NCBI GenBank assembly: GCA_041501225.1
Contig: JBGQNR010000003.1
Span: forward strand, 21,318-85,317
Origin: JAFNAG01 sp041501225
GTDB taxonomy: Bacteria; Acidobacteriota; UBA6911
Length of the DNA stretch: 64,000 nucleotides
Reading direction: 5' to 3'
Shown here: piece by piece, positions 32,884 through 41,928 of the stretch
Layout of the letters: the number at the start of each line of letters is the position of its first letter
How positions within the stretch are numbered: the first letter of the stretch is position 1
The notes under the pieces: model-generated
What the model saw: the letters and a program-made list of their open reading frames with translations, nothing else
The model's database searches: none
What the model was told of the DNA's origin: nothing
Program-made: the position numbers and the translations under genes

Positions 32884-34575
32884 CTATTTGATCTCTTTAC
32901 GAAACTTGAATATAGGATAGACGATAGGGTGCTGTTCGACGCCCAGCGCGCGCAGATAATTGTCCAAAACGCCCCAGCCGACAAAACCATCCGCCGATTG
33001 CGGCTCCAGATAATAGAAGGCCGCGTTGGCCATGGGCTGGGCCATATCCAGGAAATAGGTTCCTGCGGGGAACTCCCTGGTGCTGGACCCTAAGAATCCG
33101 CCTTCGAGCGTGGTCATGCTGCCCGGGCGTGATTTGACCATTCTATCGACGACGAACTCATCGCCGACCGCCTTCATGGGCTTATCGAGCGTCTGGACCC
33201 GGATATTATGCGTGCGCAGCTTGGCAACAAGATCCTGCAGATCAGCGGAGATGAGGTAACCTCGGGGTACGACTGCCTCCCTGGTTCCCACCGGCTTGGT
33301 AAGATGTTCCACATCGTGGACGACTTCCGGCGGCCCACTGGCAGAGCCGGGCGCGGTCGCGCGCACGCTCGTGCCGGGAAGGTAGGCAGTGGCATTCGTC
33401 CTGTAGGCCAGCAGGTCAATCTTGCCCCAGGATTCGTATTTGCCCGCGATCCAGTTTTTCAATCCCCAGGACTCAGCCTGGGCACGTACCTTGGCCGTCG
33501 TTTCGTCGTCGGCATCCTTGCAGATTTTCTGCATTTCCTTCCCGTGAGCATTGGTGAACTCGAGCAGCGCCAGAATATAGGCATATTGGGCGTAGATGCG
33601 GCGTTCGAATGCCGGGTGGCCCGGGGTCTCGGTGATGATCGCCATCCGGTTGCGCAGGCCGTAGTCGTTGACGACGAATTTAGCCTCGTTGCTCCAGATC
33701 GCCCGGTCGTGGCTCCATTCGGTCGGCGGCCACTTGCTCTCATCGAACAGGCAATGGGTGAAGGTCTCGAGCCCGAAGTCCCGCCTTACCGCTTCACGCA
33801 CGGCCGGGAAGAGGGTGTCCCAGACGTAGCCGCGCGGAGCAGGGTGCGCGGTGGGCATGGTGCAGGTGGCGTAGGTATTGGCATAGCCATGATTAACGCG
33901 CCCCATGAGATGCAGGTCGACGAACAGTACGGGGTCCCACCGGTTGAGGATGGTCTGATACAGCCCTGTGGCCTCGATGCTCTCCAGCTTGACTGCGTCG
34001 CGATTGAGGTCGAGGCCGGCTGCATTTGTTCGCTGCCCCACGATGTGGGGCGTGCCGTCCTGGGTTGTGAAAGTATCCGTCCCATCCACGTTGAAGATGG
34101 GCAGGAAAATCACGATCTGATTGTCGAGCAGTTGCTTCCGGCTTCCGAAGAGAATCTCTCTCATCGCCATCAGAATCGCTTCCGTACCTTCGGGTTCGGC
34201 AGGATGGATGTTTCCTTCGATGAACATCACAGGCTTACCGGATTTGAGTGCCTCCTGCGGTGTGGATACGCGCGGATTGGCCAGCACAACCGCGGGTGCG
34301 ACCTTGCGGAGCGGGCTGGTGAAGGCATTAATGACCTGGAGGTTCTCGCTGTTCCATTTCAGGGTGTCCACGAACTCCTGAAGATCGATCGTCGATGTCG
34401 TTCTGGCATAGTTGGTCTTTTCGGGAACCGTGAGGAACTTCGCCGGCCATTTCCCATTCCAACCCTTGGGAACTTCGTCGGCCCAGTAAATCTTCGGTTG
34501 CTGGGCGCCGACGGTCATGGCAAGGACCGCCACAAATAATGTGGCTGGCAGAAAAAATCTGGCTCGCGGCATCAT
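32884..34575 (-). CDS. M14 family zinc carboxypeptidase-like protein, secreted
   Basis: A 563-residue exported metallopeptidase. After a signal peptide (FLPATLFVAVLAMTVGAQ) the M14 domain shows the zinc ligands His and Glu in GNIHPAEPEGTEA (H-x-x-E), the family segment AAGLDLNRD, and the third ligand His in FVDLHLMGR. A catalytic Glu is expected in MAIITETPGHPAF. The C-terminal 200 residues lie outside the catalytic domain (TLDKPMKAVGDEFVVDRMV). Such proteins remove C-terminal amino acids or act on peptidoglycan peptides. GAGGAGATTTT precedes ATGATG at 34575. The upstream TonB-dependent receptor gene, read in the same direction, might feed the same peptide-use pathway. Confidence 0.92.
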   Translation of the reverse strand: MMPRARFFLPATLFVAVLAMTVGAQQPKIYWADEVPKGWNGKWPAKFLTVPEKTNYARTTSTIDLQEFVDTLKWNSENLQVINAFTSPLRKVAPAVVLANPRVSTPQEALKSGKPVMFIEGNIHPAEPEGTEAILMAMREILFGSRKQLLDNQIVIFLPIFNVDGTDTFTTQDGTPHIVGQRTNAAGLDLNRDAVKLESIEATGLYQTILNRWDPVLFVDLHLMGRVNHGYANTYATCTMPTAHPAPRGYVWDTLFPAVREAVRRDFGLETFTHCLFDESKWPPTEWSHDRAIWSNEAKFVVNDYGLRNRMAIITETPGHPAFERRIYAQYAYILALLEFTNAHGKEMQKICKDADDETTAKVRAQAESWGLKNWIAGKYESWGKIDLLAYRTNATAYLPGTSVRATAPGSASGPPEVVHDVEHLTKPVGTREAVVPRGYLISADLQDLVAKLRTHNIRVQTLDKPMKAVGDEFVVDRMVKSRPGSMTTLEGGFLGSSTREFPAGTYFLDMAQPMANAAFYYLEPQSADGFVGWGVLDNYLRALGVEQHPIVYPIFKFRKEIK

Positions 34576-34863
34576 AAAATCTCCTCACAACTTGATTCGG
34601 CTTGTACCCAACCCTTTTGCTCCGGCAGCACTTTCACGAGGAGTTACTGCATTCTCGTCGTCCGAAATCCCTTTCTTCGGCATCGGGATCTGGCTGGACC
34701 GGTGCTGTGGCAAACTGCACGACGGTGGTAGCCTACGCCAACGGCTTCGAGTTTTGCAAGTTGGATTCGACTGCGGACCAGAGAGCCGATAGAAGATGCT
34801 CGATGGGCTACATGACGAACGAGAGGATTGGAGGATGGAGAATACTTGATGAGGGAGAGGTGA
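34576..34863. other. Intergenic region without recognised content
   Basis: Apart from the ribosome site of the M14 gene at its left end and short purine-rich runs near 34820-34860, nothing supportable was found here: no tRNA, repeat family or open frame with family similarity. The promoter of the M14 gene probably lies inside. Confidence 0.5.
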
Positions 34864-34888
34864 GGCTGGGGGCGGATTGCCCCCAGCC
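34864..34888. terminator. GC-rich hairpin at the end of the TonB-dependent receptor gene
   Basis: GGCTGGGGGC (34864-34873) and GCCCCCAGCC (34879-34888) form a perfect 10-bp stem with loop GGATT, 13 bp beyond the receptor stop codon. It is followed by AGCTTTTAC on the plus strand; on the transcribed minus strand an A-run precedes the stem. Confidence 0.55.
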
Positions 34889-34900
34889 AGCTTTTACTAC

Positions 34901-37900
34901 TTAGAAGAACAAACGCATGCTCACCTGGCAACGGCGGGCATTGGTGCCATCAGGGAATCCCTGGGACTGTGTGCCAGTCCCGAGGTTGGCAACCGGCTTG
35001 AGAATGCCGCCGCTGGCGTTATAGGCCGTGGTGTTGATCGCGGTATCGGTGATGGTGTTGAACAGGTTGAAGGCTTCAAACATCAGGTTCAGCTTGACGC
35101 GTTCAGTGAAGGGCAGCACGCGCGTCAGGCGCGCGTCCACGCGGTAGTACTGGTCGATGTCCAGGCTTCCCACGCTCCAGAAAGGTACCCGGGTCCAGCC
35201 GCCTGAACCATTGAGCGTCGAGTATGGCATGGCGTAGCCCGTGAACTGCGTAGTGCTTTGGACGTTGACTGTCGCCGTCCAAGGATGCGCGGATGCCAGC
35301 GTGGTGATGCCGGACAACTGCCACCCGTTAATCAGGTAGCGGGCCAGGGCTGAATTACTCTGCGTGAAGGTGGGCTGCCACAGGAAACTGATGACCATGC
35401 GATGTCGCTGATCCATGGTGGAACTCCCCCGGTCAAATGAATAATTGCCGGGAATTGTAACGTTGTTGTAACCCCAACTGATGTTCCATGATGCGCCCTG
35501 CTGGTTGGCGTCGTCGATAGCATGAGACCATGTGTAAGCGACAGTGCCGGTTATGCCATGCGACATGCGTTTGCGGAGTTGGAGGGCCAGCCCGTTATAC
35601 CAGGATTGACCGCCATTCTCGACCTGGAGAATCTTGCCATAACGCGTGTCCGGCTTATTCTTGGAAAGATAGACGGGGGTCGAGTACGTCCCCACGATAT
35701 TGGAGAATGCATCCTGGATTGTGTAGGTCTGGGTCGGGCCAGGATCCCCAAGGTTTACGTCGCGCTGGGTCCATATACCGATGCCGCGGCTCCAGATGTA
35801 GCTCGCGGTAAGGGCCAGATCCTTGGTGAGCTCACGCTCGATGGCCAGGGTGCCCTGCTGCGTATATGGATTGTGGAAGTCCGGAGCGGCGAAGGTCAGA
35901 TTCGAAGTGCCGGTCGGCAATCCCGTTGCGCTCGGAAACACGCTAGGAAATACCGGTGCGCCTGCTGTGGTAGGAGAGACATAGATATTAGTCTGGAATT
36001 TGCCGTTGCCAAGCAGCAAGGTATCCAAGCCGTTTGTGTGGAAACGGGCCCAGAAAATGCCATAACCGGCGCGCAGCACGGTCTTGGAGTCAATCAAGTA
36101 AACCATTCCGACACGCGGCGCAAAATTCTTGGTCGGTGATGGAATGGACGACGTCTGCGGGTAGTCGGGATTGGTCACCCATGGCTGCGGAATATAAGTA
36201 TGCTCGTAGCGAATTCCGTAGTTGAACGTCAACTTCCGCCCGACTCTCCATACATCCTGCGCATAGAAAGCGATGTCGGTAGTGCGGACATTCTGGATCG
36301 GATTGCCGAATGCCTGGGTGAAGTTGGAATAGCCTTTATTCCCGGCAGTTGTGTTGCCGGAGAAATCCTTGGCGAAATTGGTCAGGCTCGAATAGCTGTA
36401 GCCGCCATTCCCGTTATATAACTGATTCATCCAGTCCTGAGTCGTCGCGATATCGACGCCGAACTTGTAGGCATGAGCGCCCTGGGTCCAGCTCAGGTTA
36501 TCTGCGAACTGGAAGCGCAACTCGCTGGGGTACGTACGCGGGTAGGCTTGAGCGGCACCGATGGTCGTGCCGTAAAGTGTGATGTAAAGACCGCCTGTTT
36601 CTTTCGGCCACAGATCACCGGCCGCAGGATCGGAAAGCCGATCTTTGAAAAAGCCGAAACGGAATTCATTGAGAACTTTCGGGCTGAAGACGCGGATCCA
36701 CGAGGCCTTGCCGTAGCGCGTTTCCACCGTGGAGTTTCCGTTATTGGCGAGCGCGTTGCCGTTGCTGAGCACCGCCTGGGTTTGAATCCCGTGCGGCGAC
36801 TTCCAGTGCATCAAATTCCCATCGAAACTGAAGGAATCGCGTTCGGAGGGGCGCCAGTCGAACTTCAGGAATCCCATCGCGGAGTCCACGGTGCGTGGAA
36901 CCAGCACATCCATCTGCCGCTTGATGAAGTCAATCGCGGTGGCGCACTGGGTCGGGGTGGCCGTGCAAGGCGCCGTAATGTTATATCCGCCTGCATCGGT
37001 CAGGGAGTTATTGATGATGCGGTTGATGGCCGGGAAATTCCTTTTGACGATCTCGCCATTTGCGAAGAAGAAGAGCTTGTCCTTCACGATCGGGCCGCCC
37101 AGGCTGCCACCCGCCTGATGGCGCCACTCGGACGGATTCAAGCCCTTGGGGGCATAACGATCCATGGCGTTCAGCGTACGGTTGCGGAAGTACCAGTAAG
37201 CTGTCCCGTGCATATCGTTGGATCCGCTGCGGGTGACGGTGTTGATCACCCCACCCATCGCACGCCCGAACTCGGCCGAAAAGCCATTGGAAAGCACCTG
37301 GAATTCCTGCACCGCATCCTGCGATATCTGGGTTGTGATACGGGTACGGCCCGCGTTTTCGTTGTAGAAGCCCTGGGTCGTGTCGTTGCCATCGGTCAGG
37401 AACGAGTTGCTGCCGGCAATGCCGCGGAAACTGACCAGGCCGAACGTGCCGTCATCGGTTACCGCGGGCGTGATCAGTACAAAAGTATCGGCACGGCGTC
37501 CGTTGATCGGAAGATTTTCAATCTGGAGCTTCTCGACGACCTGAGACACGTCGGTCTTGGAGGTTTCCACCAGCGGGGCTTCGCCCGTTACCACAAGCTC
37601 GGTCGTGGCTCCTGCCACTTTCAGGGTAACCTGGAAATTCACCGTCTGGCCGACGAGGATCTCAAAATCCTTGGCTTCCCACTTGCCGAAATTCGGCATC
37701 GTGACGGTCAGGCTGTAACCCGTCGACGGCACCAACGCCGGCGCGGAAAAGACGCCAGCCTCAGTAGTAATCAGGTTTCGTGTAATTCCCTTGGAGGGAT
37801 TGGAGATCACCACCTGCGCCCCGGGCACCGTGGCGCCGCTCGAATCACGCACGACCCCTGAGATTCCTCCCATGCCGGCTACTGCCTGGGCCCAAGCAGA

Positions 37901-37963
37901 GCCGGATAAGGCCGTGAGGACAATGAGTACAATAAGCAGCAGCTTGCTTTTGGAAACTTCCAT
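34901..37963 (-). CDS. Oar-like TonB-dependent outer-membrane receptor with carboxypeptidase-regulatory domain
   Basis: A 1,020-residue outer-membrane protein. The signal peptide (LLLIVLIVLTALSGSAWAQA) is followed by a carboxypeptidase-regulatory-like beta domain (GGISGVVRDSSGATVPGAQV), a plug domain (VEKLQIENLPINGRRADTF, NSFLTDGNDTTQGFYNENAG) and a long beta-barrel ending in Phe (VSMRLFF), the signal for outer-membrane insertion. Receptors of this Oar-like kind are greatly expanded in Acidobacteriota. The ligand is unknown; neighbouring peptidases suggest peptides. GAGGAGAAATAAC precedes ATG 37963. TonB/ExbBD genes are not in the window. Confidence 0.93.
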   Translation of the reverse strand: MEVSKSKLLLIVLIVLTALSGSAWAQAVAGMGGISGVVRDSSGATVPGAQVVISNPSKGITRNLITTEAGVFSAPALVPSTGYSLTVTMPNFGKWEAKDFEILVGQTVNFQVTLKVAGATTELVVTGEAPLVETSKTDVSQVVEKLQIENLPINGRRADTFVLITPAVTDDGTFGLVSFRGIAGSNSFLTDGNDTTQGFYNENAGRTRITTQISQDAVQEFQVLSNGFSAEFGRAMGGVINTVTRSGSNDMHGTAYWYFRNRTLNAMDRYAPKGLNPSEWRHQAGGSLGGPIVKDKLFFFANGEIVKRNFPAINRIINNSLTDAGGYNITAPCTATPTQCATAIDFIKRQMDVLVPRTVDSAMGFLKFDWRPSERDSFSFDGNLMHWKSPHGIQTQAVLSNGNALANNGNSTVETRYGKASWIRVFSPKVLNEFRFGFFKDRLSDPAAGDLWPKETGGLYITLYGTTIGAAQAYPRTYPSELRFQFADNLSWTQGAHAYKFGVDIATTQDWMNQLYNGNGGYSYSSLTNFAKDFSGNTTAGNKGYSNFTQAFGNPIQNVRTTDIAFYAQDVWRVGRKLTFNYGIRYEHTYIPQPWVTNPDYPQTSSIPSPTKNFAPRVGMVYLIDSKTVLRAGYGIFWARFHTNGLDTLLLGNGKFQTNIYVSPTTAGAPVFPSVFPSATGLPTGTSNLTFAAPDFHNPYTQQGTLAIERELTKDLALTASYIWSRGIGIWTQRDVNLGDPGPTQTYTIQDAFSNIVGTYSTPVYLSKNKPDTRYGKILQVENGGQSWYNGLALQLRKRMSHGITGTVAYTWSHAIDDANQQGASWNISWGYNNVTIPGNYSFDRGSSTMDQRHRMVISFLWQPTFTQSNSALARYLINGWQLSGITTLASAHPWTATVNVQSTTQFTGYAMPYSTLNGSGGWTRVPFWSVGSLDIDQYYRVDARLTRVLPFTERVKLNLMFEAFNLFNTITDTAINTTAYNASGGILKPVANLGTGTQSQGFPDGTNARRCQVSMRLFF

Positions 37964-38306
37964 GTTATTTCTCCTCAATTATGAAAGAAAGGCGCGTCCG
38001 TCACCTTAGATGCGCGTCTTTTGCGGAAGTAGGAAATTTAGCTGATTTACCAGGAGAGGGTCAAATGAATTCCACGTGAATGTCGCGACTTGATCTTTGA
38101 GTTTTGCCCGGCCCGCTCCGGGAGCCCAGCCTCTTGCCGGAATATGGGCTGATTCCGATCCTTAGATCGACGCTGCATTTCCAGCTTGCTCCCGGATGTG
38201 CACCCGAGATACAAATACGCATCGGGCGGCCGGCTGGTTCCTTTTTGGAGACGTTCTCCCCTCGAGTCGTGAATAGCCCCGCAATATTGGTAGCTGAGGA
38301 TCGATC
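37964..38306. other. Divergent promoter region between receptor and thymidine kinase genes
   Basis: A 343-bp spacer between divergent genes, so it must contain both promoters. It holds the ribosome sites (GAGGAG for the receptor, GAGG at 38299-38302 for the kinase) but no palindrome, riboswitch-like fold or repeat that could be supported by eye. Confidence 0.5.
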
Positions 38307-38891
38307 ATGAATTTTGCCAAAGGTAATCTCGGTTGGATCGAAGTTGTTTGTGGACCAATGTTTAGCGGCAAGAGCGAGGAGTTGATCCGCCGGTTGCGGC
38401 GCGCCGAAATTGCCCGCCAGCGGGTTCAGATCTTCAAGCCTACGATTGATCAGCGCTATTCGGATAGCCATATTGTTTCGCATAGCGAACTGAAGATCCG
38501 CTCCGCCTGCGTGAAGAACGCCGCCGAGCTCGAAGCCGCCCTTGATTTGAGGACGGAAGTCATCGGCGTGGACGAGGCTCAGTTTCTAGGCAATGAGCTG
38601 GTGGATTTGGTGGTGCGGCTCGCGGACATGGGCAAGCGCATTATCATCGCCGGCCTGGATACGGATTACCTTGGCCGCCCGTTCCATCCCATACCGGAGC
38701 TGCTGGCCGTCGCCGACGAAATCACCAAGACGCTTGCCATCTGCATGCAATGCGGGAATCCCGCAAAACACACGCAACGCCTGGTAGCGAGTAATGAGTT
38801 GATCGTCGTGGGTGCGGGCGGCATGTACGAGGCACGCTGCCGCCGTTGCTTCGAGCCCGACCTCGCCAAGGTGGTAAAAAGCACGGAGTGA
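38307..38891 (+). CDS. tdk: Thymidine kinase (type II)
   Basis: A 194-residue enzyme phosphorylating thymidine with ATP. The P-loop is GPMFSGKSEELIRRL; the catalytic-loop glutamate and Asp lie in VIGVDEAQFLG; IIIAGLDTDYLGRPF matches the nucleotide-binding part; a zinc site is formed by CMQCGNPA and CRRC. GAGG 7 nt before the ATG supports this start. It stands alone on the plus strand, convergent with the udk end of the nucleoside operon, and starts a 25-kb region dominated by nucleoside and nucleobase genes. Confidence 0.97.
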   Translation: MNFAKGNLGWIEVVCGPMFSGKSEELIRRLRRAEIARQRVQIFKPTIDQRYSDSHIVSHSELKIRSACVKNAAELEAALDLRTEVIGVDEAQFLGNELVDLVVRLADMGKRIIIAGLDTDYLGRPFHPIPELLAVADEITKTLAICMQCGNPAKHTQRLVASNELIVVGAGGMYEARCRRCFEPDLAKVVKSTE

Positions 38892-38936
38892 TGAGTACGG
38901 AGCAAAGGCGCGCCGGGATACCTTCTCCCCTGCCTT

Positions 38937-39080
38937 TTAGGCAAGAAAAGCAAAAGATCAACGCAGAGGCCGCAGAGGGAGCAGAGGTCGCAGAGTTCTT
39001 AAGTTTTCAAAAAATCTGCGCTCTCTGCTCCCTCTGCGCGCTCCGCGTTGAGGCTTTTTTAGGTTGCGGATATTCCGCGT
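38937..39080. repeat. CGCAGAG palindromic element, copy 3
   Basis: Arms beginning TCAACGCAGAGGCCGCAGAG at 38958 pair with the complementary arm ending at 39051. The left arm shows four 9-nt units in tandem (ACGCAGAGG, CCGCAGAGG, GAGCAGAGG, TCGCAGAG). The flanks TTTTAGGCAAGAAAAGCAAA and GGCTTTTTTAGGTTGCGGAT match copies 2 and 4. It lies between convergent tdk and udk and may act as a bidirectional terminator. Confidence 0.9.
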
Positions 39081-39088
39081 CGCGCTAT

Positions 39089-39712
39089 TCATTTTCGGTG
39101 GATGTGGGCCAGCACAGCGTCTACAGATTTCTGTATGGGATTGTCCCCCGCGATGGCCAGCTCGGCGAATACCTTGGTGGGACGGACATGCAGTTCGGCC
39201 ATGGGTTGCACGGTTTCAGCGAATTGGTGGCGCACGGATTCAGGTGTGCGACCGCGCTCGCGCACATCACGCACGATCCTGCGCTCGAGGCAAGGCCCAT
39301 CCGGCAGATCGACGAAGACCTTGGTGCCGAACAACGCGCGCACATCCTCCCAGTAAAGAACAAACAGCCCTTCGACAACGATGAATCTGCCCGGCTTCAC
39401 CAGCTCCGTCTGCCTTATCCGGGTGTGGATGGAAAAGTCGTATACAGGCCGCTCAATCTCTTTGCCTTCAGTCAATGCCAGCAGCTGGCGCAGAAACAGA
39501 TCATGATCCAGGGCGCAGGGCTCGTCAAAATTGAACTTCGCCCGCTCCTCGATGGGGCGGTCGGATAGATCCAGGTAATAACAGTCAAGGGGCAGCACGA
39601 TAGCGGGCAGTTGCGCCGCCAGATGCCTGGAGAGTTCGCTTTTGCCGGCGCACGATGGGCCGGCAATACCTATCATATAAGGGCGGCCCGGCACGGCTTT
39701 GCCTGAAGACAT
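39089..39712 (-). CDS. udk: Uridine kinase
   Basis: A 207-residue P-loop kinase of the uridine kinase/phosphoribulokinase family: Walker A GPSCAGKSELS, then LPLDCYYLDLSDRPIEER and FNFDEPCALDHDLF, which match the Udk motifs around the nucleoside site, and RRIVRDVRERGRT as LID. It would phosphorylate uridine and cytidine to the monophosphates. The start is 4 nt after the stop of the purine nucleoside phosphorylase gene, so they are translated together. Last gene of the cdd-deoA-nupC-punA-udk operon. Confidence 0.93.
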   Translation of the reverse strand: MSSGKAVPGRPYMIGIAGPSCAGKSELSRHLAAQLPAIVLPLDCYYLDLSDRPIEERAKFNFDEPCALDHDLFLRQLLALTEGKEIERPVYDFSIHTRIRQTELVKPGRFIVVEGLFVLYWEDVRALFGTKVFVDLPDGPCLERRIVRDVRERGRTPESVRHQFAETVQPMAELHVRPTKVFAELAIAGDNPIQKSVDAVLAHIHRK

Positions 39713-39716
39713 TGGA

Positions 39717-40598
39717 TCAACTTCTCGTTTTTTTCAACTCATCGGAGACGAGAGGGATCACGGCGCGCAGCAGGGCGATGAACTGTCCCTTGACGCTTTT
39801 CCCGGTGTCCAGCACTTCTTGATGATGGATGGCCTCGCCGGTGATCCCGGCGGCCATGTTGGTCACGCAGGAAATCGCGAGAACTTGAATATCCATGTGG
39901 CGGGCTGCGATCACCTCGGCTGCGGTCGACATCCCGACCACATCCGCGCCGATCCTCTGCAGATACCTGATCTCTGCCGGAGTCTCGTAGCTCGGACCAG
40001 GCAGCGCCGCATACACACCGCTCAGGATATCCACCTTGAGTCTACGGCCTTCGCGCATTGCGATTTCCCGATAATTTCTGCAATAGGCTGTGGTCAGATC
40101 CACGAAACGCGTGCCGAAGTGGGCGTCGTTGGCCCCGGTCAACGGGTTCGTTCCTTGCAGATTGATATGGTCCTCCAGTACGACCAGACATCCGGGCTTC
40201 AGCTCTTCGGAAATGCCTCCGGCAGCGTTGGTCAGAATGGCCGCGCGAATTCCCATACGCCCGAATACACGCATCGGAAAAGTCACTTCTTTGGCGGTCA
40301 GCCCTTCATAAAGATGCACGCGACCCTGCATGGCAGCTACCGAAACTCCGCACACCTTGCCGATCACCAGTTGCCCCGCATGGCCCTCGGCGCTCGGTCT
40401 GGGGTAATGGGGAATGTCGCTGTAAGGCAGCCGGACAGCCTCCGTCAGGTCGTCCGCGAAGGCGCCCAGGCCGGAACCCAGCACCAACGCGATCTCAGGC
40501 CGCTGCCCGGTTCGAGAGAGGACGAACTGCGCAGCTTGTTCCGCGCGCTCGAACTGGGAATCCGAGACGCCCGTCTCCTTTGCGCTGCCAGTACTCAT
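39717..40598 (-). CDS. punA: Purine nucleoside phosphorylase (trimeric type)
   Basis: A 293-residue phosphorylase of the trimeric inosine/guanosine-specific class: phosphate site VLGSGLGAFAD, GHAGQLVIG with the phosphate-binding His, GRVHLYEG, NAAGGISEEL, GVYAALPGPSYETPAEIR and GMSTAAEVIAARH. The late CVTNMAAG includes the purine-contacting Asn that marks 6-oxopurine specificity. It cleaves purine ribosides with phosphate to base plus ribose-1-phosphate, supplying guanine and hypoxanthine. GGAGG precedes the ATG. Its products would feed the purine oxidation cluster at 45-63 kb. Confidence 0.95.
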   Translation of the reverse strand: MSTGSAKETGVSDSQFERAEQAAQFVLSRTGQRPEIALVLGSGLGAFADDLTEAVRLPYSDIPHYPRPSAEGHAGQLVIGKVCGVSVAAMQGRVHLYEGLTAKEVTFPMRVFGRMGIRAAILTNAAGGISEELKPGCLVVLEDHINLQGTNPLTGANDAHFGTRFVDLTTAYCRNYREIAMREGRRLKVDILSGVYAALPGPSYETPAEIRYLQRIGADVVGMSTAAEVIAARHMDIQVLAISCVTNMAAGITGEAIHHQEVLDTGKSVKGQFIALLRAVIPLVSDELKKTRS

Positions 40599-40641
40599 GG
40601 GTTTACCTCCTGCCTGTCCAGATTACGTAACGCCAGCCGGA

Positions 40642-41916
40642 TCATTTTATCAAAATTCCCACGACTGATGCCGACATCAGGTTGGCCATGGTTCCGGCCA
40701 GCATGGCGCGGAAACCGAGCCGGGCCAGCTGGTCGCGCTTGTTAGGGGCCAGGGCCCCGATGCCGCCGATTTGAATCCCTATCGAGCTGAAGTTGGCAAA
40801 TCCGCAGAGCGCGAAAGTGGCAATTGTGAAAGACCTCGGATCGAGGACGGCCTTCAATGGTCCAAGCTGCGAAAATGCCACCAGCTCGTTGATCACCATG
40901 CGCGTACCCAGCAGATTGCCAACGTTAACACAGTCTCGCCAGGGCACGCCGACCAGGAAGGCTACCGGGGCAAAGATATATCCGAAGATGGCTTGCAGCG
41001 AGATCGGGAACCAGGCAATGCCGACATTGACGAGACCATTGTGAATGCCGCCGAGTATGCCGTTGGTCAGGGCGATCAGTGCGAGGAACGACACCAGCAT
41101 TGCCCCCACGTTCAATGCCAGGTGCAGGCCGTCGGTTGTGCCGCGCGAAATTGCACCCAGGATGTTAGCGTCCTTCGGCATTTCGACCGTATCGATGTCC
41201 AGCGCCGGAGAATCTGATGCCTGGGCCGCAGCCGCACCCTTGCTTGCAGTGACCGGGTTTTCGGTCTCCGGGACCAGCATCTTGGCGATCAGAATAGTAC
41301 CGGGGGCAGTCATGATCACCGCCGCGAGCAGGTGTTTTGCCTCAATGCCATAAAGGATATAGGCGCCCATGATGCCGCCTGAGACATGCGCCATGCCTGC
41401 GGTCATGATCGTCATCAGCTCAGACCTGGTGCAGCTCGGCAGGAATGGGCGAATGGAAAGAGGCGCCTCGGTCTGCCCCATGAATATGCTGGCGGCCACG
41501 TCGAGCGATTCGGCGCCGCTGGCGCCCATCAACCTCATCACCTTGGCAAACTGCTTGATCACAAATTGCATGATCCCGAAGTAGTAAAGAATGGCAAAAA
41601 ACGCGGATATGAAGATGATGGTCGTCAGCACCTGGAATGCAAACACCATGCCGAACTTGCCGCCGCTCTTGCCCAGTTCCCCAAATACGAATTCGGAGCC
41701 GGCGAACGAATAAGACAACAGCTTGTTGATGGCTTCACCCGCGACCTGCAAAGCGCCCCGGCCTGCTTCCAGCCGCAACACCAGGATGGCAAAGGTAAAC
41801 TGCAGGCCCAGCCCCCAAAGAACCGTCTTGAACCGGATGGCGCGCCGGTTGGTCGAAAAGGCATACGCCAAGCTCATCATCGTCATAAGACCGACAAATC
41901 CCATGAAACGGGCCAT
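40642..41916 (-). CDS. nupC: Concentrative nucleoside transporter (NupC family)
   Basis: A 424-residue polytopic inner-membrane protein of the CNT family with about ten hydrophobic segments. Family hallmarks are SIFMGQTEAPLSIRPFLP, MTAGMAHVSGGIMGAYILYG and the C-terminal FALCGFANFSSIGIQIGGIG. It imports nucleosides with H+ or Na+. A hydrophilic stretch of about 45 residues (VPETENPVTASKG onward) interrupts the middle, a loop seen in some bacterial members. It stands between phosphorylase genes, 12 nt after deoA and 43 nt before punA, so uptake and phosphorolysis are co-expressed. Confidence 0.96.
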   Translation of the reverse strand: MARFMGFVGLMTMMSLAYAFSTNRRAIRFKTVLWGLGLQFTFAILVLRLEAGRGALQVAGEAINKLLSYSFAGSEFVFGELGKSGGKFGMVFAFQVLTTIIFISAFFAILYYFGIMQFVIKQFAKVMRLMGASGAESLDVAASIFMGQTEAPLSIRPFLPSCTRSELMTIMTAGMAHVSGGIMGAYILYGIEAKHLLAAVIMTAPGTILIAKMLVPETENPVTASKGAAAAQASDSPALDIDTVEMPKDANILGAISRGTTDGLHLALNVGAMLVSFLALIALTNGILGGIHNGLVNVGIAWFPISLQAIFGYIFAPVAFLVGVPWRDCVNVGNLLGTRMVINELVAFSQLGPLKAVLDPRSFTIATFALCGFANFSSIGIQIGGIGALAPNKRDQLARLGFRAMLAGTMANLMSASVVGILIK

Positions 41917-41928
41917 TCGCTTATCTCC

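Noticed and set aside
33208..34539. A 443-codon open frame opposite the M14 peptidase gene
   Set aside because: Shadow frame of a gene with complete zinc motifs; no motifs of its own.
36473..37861. A 462-codon open frame on the plus strand opposite the TonB-dependent receptor gene
   Set aside because: It lies entirely antisense to a well-supported receptor, has no family motifs and is explained by GC-rich codon bias.
38937..39080. Tandem GCAGAG units considered as a CRISPR array
   Set aside because: Units are 9 nt, degenerate and without spacers, and the whole is palindromic; no cas genes are present.
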